5,663 bases of DNA from Deltaproteobacteria bacterium (GTDB lineage: Bacteria; Desulfobacterota; Desulfobacteria; Desulfobacterales; JAABPS01), in assembly GCA_019309685.1 (NCBI GenBank), contig JAFDFT010000180.1, positions 1 through 5,663 of the forward strand. The letters are read 5' to 3'. Shown piece after piece: positions 1 through 5,535 of the stretch; position 1 is the stretch's first letter; each line of letters begins with the position of its first letter. The notes below the pieces were generated by a model. The model was not told where the DNA came from. It made no database searches and worked only from the letters and a program-made list of their open reading frames with translations. The position numbers and the translations under genes were made by a program.

Positions 1-294
1 TGAGAATGTGCATAATTCATTCCGATAATCGATTATTTAGAAATCAAGATGTGTTTTAAGTAAAATGGGATTTTAAGCTTTATAATAAATGTAAATGAAT
101 GTAGAAAAATTAGATTTTATTAATAATTAGAACAAATTAGTTATATTGGTCAACAGGTATTTTTTATAAAGTTAAAGGTGGTAAATAAATCAGGATATAA
201 TTTGCGGGAAAAAAGAAAACACCAAATATCTATTAAAAGGGGGGTAGAAATGAAAACTTAAAATACATGCTAATTATATAAGTTATCAATGAAG
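1..294. other. AT-rich intergenic region, no gene supported
   Basis: This stretch is strongly AT-rich and all frames are closed by frequent stops. A perfect TATAAT lies on the plus strand at 196-201, but no good -35 hexamer sits 16-18 bp upstream. A G-rich run just before 241-244 precedes an ATG at 250-252 that opens only a three-codon frame (M-K-T-stop), which is too little to call a gene. On the minus strand, ATGs at 11-13 and 18-20 are open to the left edge and could be the start of a neighbouring gene, but only a few codons are visible. I see no hairpin followed by a T-run that would clearly terminate the kinase gene ending at 295. Confidence 0.5.
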
Positions 295-2568
295 CTATAC
301 ATTTCCCAGTTCTTTTTTAATTGCCAAACCTATCTCTTCAAGCGTATATGGTTTCTTAATATACTTGCCTGCACCAAGTTTTTGAGCTTCCTTCACATCA
401 TCATTTTCAGCGTATCCACTGGCAATAATAGCCTTTTGCTGGGGATGCATTTCTATAATTTTTTGGTACGTTTCATTTCCGCTTAGTCCGCCCGGCATAA
501 TCATGTCCAGCAAAATCATATCCATGGTATTTTTCCCCAGGTATTCAATAGCTTTTTCACCGCTTGAAACTGAATTGGAGCGGTACCCAAGTTGATTTAG
601 CAGATCACACGCGATATTTCTTTGACTCTTTTCGTCATCAACAACTAAAATCCTTTCTCCTTTGCCGAGATATTCATTAAATGGAATTTTCTGGTGTTGA
701 TGATCCAATTCTTTTCTGGTCGCTGGGATAAATATTTGAAATTCAGTTCCTTCGTTACTACTTTTTACATTTATGTATCCATCATGATCTTTTATTGTAT
801 TCCATACAACAGCTAGTCCTAAGCCGGTACCACTTCTCCCCAGAATTTTTTTTGTATAAAATGGCTCAAAGATTCTTTGGAGGTGTTCTGGTGACATGCC
901 TATTCCATTATCAGATATTTTTAACAGGGTGTATTCTCCGAACCGGATATCTTCATATCCTTTTAAGGGTTCATCCAGATAACAGTTTGTGGTGGATATG
1001 GTAATCGTACCGCTATTTTCAATAGCATCAGCGGCATTTGCGGCCAAATTCATCAAGGCTTTCTTCATGTGGATGGAGGAACTATTTATGTTGAGCAAGT
1101 TGGGATCAAGCTGAGTTTTGAAATTGATAGCAGGCCGAGATTTTTTCAATTTTTTATGCTCAGGGGAATTTAAATACTGCTCTATTAGTATGTTTAAATT
1201 TGAAACTTCTATGCCCGCGGCTACTCCTTTAGCGACTGTCAATAAATCCGATACAACAGCGGCGGCTCTCATACCGGATTCTTTTATTGTTTCAATAGGC
1301 TTTCGAAGTGGGCTGTTTTTAGGCAGCTTGAATAAAAGTATATCAGGATAACTCACAACTCCTGAAAGAATGTTGTTCAAATCATGTGCGATGCCTCCAG
1401 CCATAAGGCCCAGGGATTCCATTTTTTGTAATCGTACGAGTTTTTCTTCTTTTTCTCTCAACTCTTTTTCAGCGGCTTTGCGCTCAGAAATATCACGGGT
1501 AACACCTAAAATTGTGGTTGGTTCATTATCGCTATTGCGGACAAAGGAAGTTGTTAATTCGGTCCATACTGTACTCCCATCCTTCCGATATTGTTCAAGT
1601 TCTAAAGTAATATATCGATCCGGATCCCGGTCCTTATCTTTTTCAAGTTCCTGCGCAAGGACATCCATTGCTTTTTGGTAAGACTCAGGTACAAGGATTT
1701 CGTTTAGAGACTGCTCCATTGCTTCTTCGGGCGAGACTCCTCTTATTTTTTTAACAGCAGGGCTGACATATGTTATGCGCTGATCGGATAAATCCAGTAT
1801 CCATAGCATATCATTTACATTTTCAGCCAAAAAGCGGTACTTTTCTTCAGTTTGTTTGTGTTCTTTTCCTTCAAGCTCCAGCTTTTCTTTTGTTTCTAAT
1901 AAATGTTTTTTTTCCTGATCAAGATGGCTCTTCAAATTTATTTCTTTTTGATGAGACGTAATCAGCCCTTTAAGTAAAGCTGATATGGATAATGACGCAA
2001 TTAAGTTCAGTACAATGAAATTGATAATGAACGCTATCAGTGCCTGCGGAGAATTGAAAAAGGGAAATCCTTGACCAAATCTGCCAGTGACCATAAGCCA
2101 TGCGATAATTGCTATAGTGATACTGTTGATACATACAGCGGCAATTGCTGCTCGAATGCCCAGTAAAACACCTACCATCACTGCAAAGGTGAACAGCCAT
2201 ACAGGTCCTCCACTCAAGGGCCCCACAGAATAGATAATGACCACCCCAATGAAATAAAACATCAGCAATGAGATAGATGCTCTAAATTGGTAGCTTATGC
2301 GTTGTGAAAAAAATAGAAAGATACAGAGGCTGTACGCAAAAATATCAAAAATCAACAACGACCAGACTTTTTCTACAATGAACAGGAAAATTCCGGATAG
2401 GAAAGCGAAAGTACCAAAGGTTAAAGCAGTTAAGTAGATGGTAAATAGAATCTTAATTCGCCAATAATTAAGACTATCCTCTTCAAAAACATCGTTATTT
2501 TGCGCTCTTTGAATAAAAGAATCCCGGAATTTATTGAAATGTTCAATTAATTTGTTTTGGATTTTCAT
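295..2568 (-). CDS. Membrane-bound hybrid sensor histidine kinase (6 TM - PAS - HisKA/HATPase - receiver)
   Basis: This is a two-component signalling protein of 757 residues that should autophosphorylate on histidine and pass the phosphate to its own receiver domain. Numbering is from the ATG at 2566-2568. Hydrophobic segments lie near 38-65, 68-87, 95-115, 123-137, 140-160 and 176-199 and should anchor it in the inner membrane. A charged, probably coiled-coil linker (about 205-240) follows, then a PAS domain (about 243-358) ending in a typical 'RDISERK' motif. The kinase core has the phosphoacceptor H395 (GGIAHDLNN), N-box N511, G1 box DNGIG (553-557), F box EPFYTKK and G2 box GTGLGL (580-585). 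The C-terminal receiver (about 639-757) has acidic D644/D645, phosphoacceptor D688, S717 and K739, so both modules look intact. A TTG at 2575-2577 would add three residues, but AAGAGA (2578-2583) abuts it and is 9 nt from the ATG, which favours the ATG. The stimulus is unknown, and no separate response regulator or HPt gene is in the window. The core resembles kinases I associate with Desulfobacterota. Confidence 0.93.
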   Translation of the reverse strand: MKIQNKLIEHFNKFRDSFIQRAQNNDVFEEDSLNYWRIKILFTIYLTALTFGTFAFLSGIFLFIVEKVWSLLIFDIFAYSLCIFLFFSQRISYQFRASISLLMFYFIGVVIIYSVGPLSGGPVWLFTFAVMVGVLLGIRAAIAAVCINSITIAIIAWLMVTGRFGQGFPFFNSPQALIAFIINFIVLNLIASLSISALLKGLITSHQKEINLKSHLDQEKKHLLETKEKLELEGKEHKQTEEKYRFLAENVNDMLWILDLSDQRITYVSPAVKKIRGVSPEEAMEQSLNEILVPESYQKAMDVLAQELEKDKDRDPDRYITLELEQYRKDGSTVWTELTTSFVRNSDNEPTTILGVTRDISERKAAEKELREKEEKLVRLQKMESLGLMAGGIAHDLNNILSGVVSYPDILLFKLPKNSPLRKPIETIKESGMRAAAVVSDLLTVAKGVAAGIEVSNLNILIEQYLNSPEHKKLKKSRPAINFKTQLDPNLLNINSSSIHMKKALMNLAANAADAIENSGTITISTTNCYLDEPLKGYEDIRFGEYTLLKISDNGIGMSPEHLQRIFEPFYTKKILGRSGTGLGLAVVWNTIKDHDGYINVKSSNEGTEFQIFIPATRKELDHQHQKIPFNEYLGKGERILVVDDEKSQRNIACDLLNQLGYRSNSVSSGEKAIEYLGKNTMDMILLDMIMPGGLSGNETYQKIIEMHPQQKAIIASGYAENDDVKEAQKLGAGKYIKKPYTLEEIGLAIKKELGNV

Positions 2569-2577
2569 TGTGGCCAA

Positions 2578-2798
2578 TCTCTTGTTTTTTATGAAAAGGA
2601 TATGGGCTTAAGGTGCCCGAATATAAAAACATAAACCCTAATATCCTAGCAAAAGGCATGCCAAAAAAGGTTTTATTGGAGTGATTTAATTGGAAGCGCG
2701 GGATTATACTCAAAATAAAGTTTAAGATTTTTACATATCTGTTTTGCTCAAAAAGACATCATGCAAGTTTCCTGAGAAATGTTTATTATTTTAAATAG
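2578..2798. other. Intergenic region upstream of the kinase gene; possible weak promoter
   Basis: These 220 bp separate the protease stop from the kinase start. On the minus strand a perfect TATAAT occurs at 2703-2708, about 135 nt before the kinase ATG, but the sequence 15-18 bp upstream has no recognisable -35 box. It is therefore only a possible promoter for the kinase. A short GGGC/GCCC inverted repeat near 2605-2619 is too weak, and lacks a following T-run, to be called a terminator. No ORF of note was found on either strand. Confidence 0.3.
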
Positions 2799-3425
2799 TT
2801 ATGCTACAGGAAAAACTGCAAAAATCCCCGCACTCCAGACAGCGTGCGAGATCATCACCGGAGCTAGATTGTCCAGCCGCCAGTAAAGCCAGCCCCAGAA
2901 AAGACCGGCCACTCCGGCAGCCCCCACCAGCATAAAATTTAGTGTGCAGATATGAACGCCTGCGTAGATTGCTGCTGCAATAAGCCATCCCTGCCAACCG
3001 CCAAAACGATTGGATAAACGTTTTTGCACAAATCCCCGCCAGTAGATTTCTTCAGCTGGTCCTGTGATAAAAAACAGTAACAGTACAATAGCACCCATAG
3101 AGGATCCTTTACCTAAAGCGTATATGTTGTCTATCTGACTTTTGGAAAAAGAAAAGATCACGTGGGAAACAGTTTGTCCAATCCAAAAAATGGCGTACAA
3201 AATTACAGCAGACACCAGGCCAATGATAATGGTTTTAAAATTAAACTTCATCGGCAGTTCATTTGCTTCTTTCATCCTGAAAGCGCAAATCGCGAGAAAA
3301 GAGGCGGAAATTGAAATTTTGATCCCGAAATTGCCTACAGGTATACTGAATGTAATAAACCATAAGACAAAAGCCAGACTTAAAGTAATAATTATTGGAC
3401 GAAGTGAGGGGCTATTTTTTTTCAT
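2799..3425 (-). CDS. CPBP family intramembrane metalloprotease (CAAX protease/Abi-like)
   Basis: This 208-residue polytopic membrane protein has hydrophobic stretches near 8-28, 34-50, 63-88, 108-124, 142-161, 165-183 and 190-206. It carries the conserved motifs of the CPBP (Abi, Rce1-like) family: the glutamate pair E125-E126 with R130 (EEIYWR), Y154-x3-H158 in place of the usual F-x3-H, and H194 in ISHAVW. In the family these residues form the metal-dependent active site within the membrane. Position 198, commonly Asp or Asn in the third motif, is Ser here. Family members process prenylated proteins in eukaryotes. In bacteria they are linked to bacteriocin immunity, anti-sigma factor cleavage or unknown substrates, and nothing here identifies the substrate. 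The ATG at 3423-3425 has only a weak GGA (3435-3437) upstream and overlaps the TGA of a short minus-strand frame, so it may depend on translational coupling. Length is normal for a small CPBP protein. Confidence 0.88.
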   Translation of the reverse strand: MKKNSPSLRPIIITLSLAFVLWFITFSIPVGNFGIKISISASFLAICAFRMKEANELPMKFNFKTIIIGLVSAVILYAIFWIGQTVSHVIFSFSKSQIDNIYALGKGSSMGAIVLLLFFITGPAEEIYWRGFVQKRLSNRFGGWQGWLIAAAIYAGVHICTLNFMLVGAAGVAGLFWGWLYWRLDNLAPVMISHAVWSAGIFAVFPVA

Positions 3426-3526
3426 AGTAATCGATCCAGGACAATGGATATTACCAGAAGCACACCGAATAATGTGTCGAGCTGTGCTGTTTGGGCATCC
3501 GCGTCAATTGGGAGTTCCTTAGCCAC
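3422..3526 (-). CDS. Possible short hydrophobic ORF overlapping the protease start
   Basis: This minus-strand frame runs from a GTG (3524-3526) to a TGA that overlaps the protease ATG as ATGA, giving 34 codons. The product begins VAKELPIDADAQTAQ and ends with a hydrophobic stretch (FGVLLVISIVLDRLL) that could span a membrane. The region is visibly less AT-rich than the intergenic DNA on either side of the kinase, which is coding-like. Upstream in the same frame are ten more sense codons, a TAA at 3557-3559, and then twelve codons back to an ATG at 3593-3595 (MPLTLWSLLVLL). The whole could therefore be a roughly 57-codon small membrane protein gene broken by one nonsense codon. There is no Shine-Dalgarno before the GTG. 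It may be a leader ORF coupling translation into the protease gene, a gene remnant, or chance. I do not recognise a family. Confidence 0.25.
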   Translation of the reverse strand: MAKELPIDADAQTAQLDTLFGVLLVISIVLDRLL

Positions 3527-3555
3527 AGTTTTAAAAAGCTGAATGGCTGTAGGTA

Positions 3556-3589
3556 ATTATAGGAGAACGAGCAATGACCATAGTGTCAA
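3556..3589 (-). promoter_or_regulatory. Candidate promoter with perfect -35/-10 hexamers but 22-bp spacer
   Basis: Read on the minus strand, a perfect TTGACA (complement of 3584-3589) is followed after 22 bp by a perfect TATAAT (complement of 3556-3561). It points toward the protease gene, whose ATG is about 130 nt downstream. The spacing is longer than the usual 16-18 bp, so the pair would need help, such as a DNA-distorting activator, or the match may be accidental. No other convincing promoter for the protease gene was seen between it and nadA. Confidence 0.3.
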
Positions 3590-3699
3590 CGGCATTTAGT
3601 CTTTCAAGGATTAATCCGCAAAAGTACGGTGGCGGATTAAAATTAGAGCTTGACGCAGAAATTGAGCAAAAAGCAGGGTTTTACAAAAATCTAATATGA
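3574..3699 (+). CDS. Candidate small protein, 41 aa, function unknown
   Basis: This is the only plausible plus-strand gene in the window. An ATG at 3574-3576 is preceded by AGGAG (3561-3565) with 8 nt spacing, the strongest Shine-Dalgarno I found here. The frame runs 41 sense codons to a TGA at 3697-3699. That leaves a single base before the convergent nadA stop at 3701, a tail-to-tail fit common between real genes. The product starts MTIVSTAFSLSRINPQKYGG and continues with a mixed-charge half (KLELDAEIEQKAGFY). It has no membrane segment and no motif I recognise. It could be a genuine small protein, the fragment of a decayed gene, or a chance frame. A 9-bp inverted repeat lies inside it. No clear plus-strand promoter was found upstream. 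Confidence 0.35.
   Translation: MTIVSTAFSLSRINPQKYGGGLKLELDAEIEQKAGFYKNLI
3611..3640. repeat. Inverted repeat, 9-bp perfect arms, 12-bp loop
   Basis: TTAATCCGC (3611-3619) and GCGGATTAA (3632-3640) are perfect inverted copies separated by 12 bases. The left arm also overlaps a 10-bp palindrome, GGATTAATCC (3608-3617). The repeat lies 60-90 nt past the nadA stop on the minus strand and inside the small plus-strand ORF. There is no T-run after the stem on either strand, so it is not a canonical intrinsic terminator. It could be a 3'-end stabilising or Rho-associated hairpin for the nadA transcript, a protein-binding site, or chance. Confidence 0.45.
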
Positions 3700-3700
3700 T

Positions 3701-4765
3701 TTATGCGTTGCTTTGCCCTAACACATTGACGGTTTGTTTCTTCGCGAAGTCCAACATCCTTTGTGTCGCTCGCAGCGCTTCTTTCCTTACGGCTTCATCC
3801 ACGTGGATCTCATTTTCTCCAGTTTCTAAAACATAGGCCAGGTTTTGCAGATTGTTCATGGCCATCCATGGACAATGGGCACAGCTTCGACAGGTAGCAC
3901 CTTCTCCGACTGTTGGCGATTCAATGAGAATTTTATCAGGCGCGGCCTGTTTCATTTTATAAAAGATACCCTTGTCTGTGGCAACGATAAATTCTTTATC
4001 CGGAAGTTCCTTCGTGGCCTTAATTAGTCGAGTTGTGGAACCCACTACGTGAGCCAGTTCAATTACCTTTTCCGGTGATTCAGGGTGCACAAGAACTTTT
4101 GCCTCAGGATGAAGGTCGATCAATTGTCTCAAGGCGCGCTCCTTAAACTCATCATGCACCACACATATCCCCGGCCATAACAGAATGTCAGCATTTGTGA
4201 CCTTTTGAATATATCGGCCAAGGTGTTTATCAGGTGCCCACAGGATTTTTTCCCCTTTTTCATGTAAATGGTTAACGACATCCAATGCGATACCGGATGT
4301 GACAACCCAATCAGAAATGGCTTTTACTTCAGCACTGGTATTGGCGTATACGACAACGGTTCGGTCCGGATGTTTTTTGCAAAACGCTTTAAACTCCTCA
4401 GCAGGACAGCTGATATCCAAAGAGCAAGTTGCTTCCAGGGTAGGCATCAGTACCCGCTTTTCCGGGTTAAGGATTTTTGCCGTCTCTCCCATGAATCGAA
4501 CGCCGGCGACGACAATAGTCTTTGCAGGATGTTCATTCCCAAACCGGGCCATATCCAGAGAATCCGATACATGGCCGCCTGTCTCGTCCGCGACCATCTG
4601 AAGATCGGCGGCTGTATAATAATGGGCCACAAGAACGGCTTCCTGCTCCTGCAAGAGCTTTTTGATTCGGCTTATTAGATTGCTTTTTTCATCTGCCGTA
4701 TAATGCGGAGACCGTGATTCAATGTCAGCTGTTATAGGGATATCTTTTAAGGGTACTGGCTGCAT
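3701..4765 (-). CDS. nadA: Quinolinate synthase NadA
   Basis: NadA condenses iminoaspartate (made by L-aspartate oxidase NadB) with dihydroxyacetone phosphate to give quinolinate, the precursor of NAD. It is a cytoplasmic [4Fe-4S] enzyme. The 354-residue product is full length and strongly resembles E. coli NadA throughout: VAHYYT (46-51), ETGGHVSDSL (61-70), AGVRFMGETAKIL (87-99), YANTSAEVKA (140-149), WAPDKHLGRY (176-185), VHPESP (226-231), and the C-terminal GEGATCRSCAHCPWMAMN. The three cluster ligands match C114, C201 and C298, each one position from the E. coli cysteines. C292 and C295 form the additional C-x-x-C upstream of the last ligand. The ATG at 4763-4765 has a good Shine-Dalgarno and follows the nrtR stop by 13 bp, so the two genes are almost certainly co-transcribed and under NrtR control. 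nadB and nadC are not in the window. Confidence 0.98.
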   Translation of the reverse strand: MQPVPLKDIPITADIESRSPHYTADEKSNLISRIKKLLQEQEAVLVAHYYTAADLQMVADETGGHVSDSLDMARFGNEHPAKTIVVAGVRFMGETAKILNPEKRVLMPTLEATCSLDISCPAEEFKAFCKKHPDRTVVVYANTSAEVKAISDWVVTSGIALDVVNHLHEKGEKILWAPDKHLGRYIQKVTNADILLWPGICVVHDEFKERALRQLIDLHPEAKVLVHPESPEKVIELAHVVGSTTRLIKATKELPDKEFIVATDKGIFYKMKQAAPDKILIESPTVGEGATCRSCAHCPWMAMNNLQNLAYVLETGENEIHVDEAVRKEALRATQRMLDFAKKQTVNVLGQSNA

Positions 4766-4769
4766 ATTT

Positions 4770-4775
4770 CACCTC
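4770..4775 (-). promoter_or_regulatory. nadA ribosome binding site
   Basis: GAGGTG on the minus strand lies 4 nt before the nadA ATG and just after the nrtR stop codon. It fixes the nadA start and shows that nadA has its own initiation signal within the operon. The nrtR start, by contrast, has no visible Shine-Dalgarno. Confidence 0.75.
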
Positions 4776-4778
4776 TTT

Positions 4779-5453
4779 TTAAAATAAAGGAATTAATTTC
4801 GGGCTTCTTTGCGCAAATTGGTATAAATGTGCTGGCCGATGCGCCTTGCCCGATGTTCTTTTATCCGTCTTTTTGACCAAATTCAAGGCCATGATTTTTT
4901 TTCGAAAATTTCTCTTGTCCAGCTTTTCACATAGAATGATTTCATATTTTTTTTGCAATTCACTTAAAGTAAATTCTTTAGGTAATAAAGAAAACATAAT
5001 ATTCGTATACGTCAGCTTCGCTCTTAGTCTCTCCACCGCAAAATGAATGATTTCTTTATGGTCATATGCCAGTTTGGGCAAGCTGTTTACTGGGAACCAG
5101 TAAATAGATTCATTATCATTTGATGCTTTGATAAAAATATCTGGATCATGTAACAAAGCAAAGTAGGCAACGGAAACTACCCTACCGGACGGGTCCCGAT
5201 CAATTTTGCCGAAGGTATACAGTTGTTCTAAAAAGACATCCTTTTTTTTTACTATTTTGAAAAGATTCCTTTTAGCCGAAGAATCTACAGTTTCATTCGA
5301 CTTGACCAATCCTCCCGGAACGGCCCATAAGCCTTTAAATGGTTCTTTTCCCATTTTAATTAAAAGAACGCATAATTCCCTATTTTTAATAGTAAAAATA
5401 ACGATGTCGGTCGCAATAACAGCGAATTTATGCTGTTTGTCATTCTTTTCCAT
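4779..5453 (-). CDS. nrtR: NrtR-type transcriptional regulator of NAD metabolism (Nudix + winged helix)
   Basis: This 224-residue protein has the two-domain layout of the NrtR family, which represses NAD biosynthesis or salvage genes and is released by ADP-ribose or related NAD metabolites. Residues about 10-145 form a Nudix-like domain, with the entry strand VIATDIVIFTI and the motif GLWAVPGG (41-48). Residues about 155-215 form the C-terminal winged helix with the family hallmarks FTLSELQKKYE (161-171), LDKRNFRKKI (178-187) and RPAHLYQF (206-213). The Nudix signature is degenerate: G48, E54 and R62 remain, but the Glu after R62 is N63 and the two later glutamates are K66 and I67. Hydrolase activity is therefore unlikely and the domain probably serves as a sensor. 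The gene precedes nadA by 13 bp. A large palindrome directly upstream of its start is the probable operator, which implies autoregulation. The ATG at 5451-5453 is chosen because it gives the usual N-terminus, although no Shine-Dalgarno is visible. Confidence 0.93.
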   Translation of the reverse strand: MEKNDKQHKFAVIATDIVIFTIKNRELCVLLIKMGKEPFKGLWAVPGGLVKSNETVDSSAKRNLFKIVKKKDVFLEQLYTFGKIDRDPSGRVVSVAYFALLHDPDIFIKASNDNESIYWFPVNSLPKLAYDHKEIIHFAVERLRAKLTYTNIMFSLLPKEFTLSELQKKYEIILCEKLDKRNFRKKIMALNLVKKTDKRTSGKAHRPAHLYQFAQRSPKLIPLF

Positions 5454-5455
5454 AA

Positions 5456-5490
5456 AGTTAACTTAGTGTATTTTTAACACTAAGTTAACT
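5456..5490. promoter_or_regulatory. Probable NrtR operator: perfect 14-bp inverted repeat
   Basis: AGTTAACTTAGTGT (5456-5469) and ACACTAAGTTAACT (5477-5490) are perfect inverted copies around a 7-bp A/T spacer. The repeat begins two bases upstream of the nrtR ATG and covers the -10 box and probable transcription start of the promoter described at 5482-5510. A dimeric repressor bound here would block initiation at nrtR and nadA. Assignment to NrtR rests on position and symmetry. I have not compared it with a curated NrtR site collection. An RNA hairpin role is less likely, because a transcript starting near 5475 would lack the upstream arm. Confidence 0.8.
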
Positions 5491-5510
5491 CATAAAATCC
5501 ATACCGTCAA
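5482..5510 (-). promoter_or_regulatory. Sigma70-like promoter of nrtR-nadA
   Basis: On the minus strand, TTGACG (complement of 5505-5510, five of six consensus bases) is followed after 17 bp by TAACTT (complement of 5482-5487, a weaker -10 box that keeps T1, A2 and T6). The predicted start near 5475 gives a leader of only about 20 nt before the nrtR ATG. The -10 box lies inside one arm of the inverted repeat, which fits repression by steric block. The stop of the upstream gene is only about 25 bp from the -35 box. Confidence 0.6.
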
Positions 5511-5535
5511 TATTTTTTTTAATTCGATTACTGAA

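Noticed and set aside
1..20. Minus-strand ATGs at 11-13 and 18-20 open to the window edge, possibly the start of another gene.
   Set aside because: Only four to six codons are visible, with a weak GGA upstream, which is not enough to support a gene.
241..261. G-rich Shine-Dalgarno-like run followed by a three-codon ORF (M-K-T) on the plus strand, downstream of a TATAAT at 196-201.
   Set aside because: There is no matching -35 box, the frame is too short for a gene, and no attenuator or downstream plus-strand gene follows.
2605..2619. GGGC/GCCC inverted repeat considered as a terminator for the protease gene.
   Set aside because: The stem is only 4 bp and no T-run follows directly.
2750..2760. 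AAAAAGACATC, also found near 5231-5241, considered as a dispersed repeat.
   Set aside because: The match is short and A-rich. One copy is inside nrtR and the surroundings do not match, so it is probably chance.
3142..3522. Plus-strand 126-codon open frame opposite the protease gene.
   Set aside because: It is antisense to a well-supported CPBP gene, has no Shine-Dalgarno or recognisable motif, and is best explained as a shadow frame.
4268..4678. Plus-strand 136-codon open frame opposite nadA.
   Set aside because: It lies entirely antisense to nadA, whose sequence is unmistakable. The frame is a by-product of nadA codon use.
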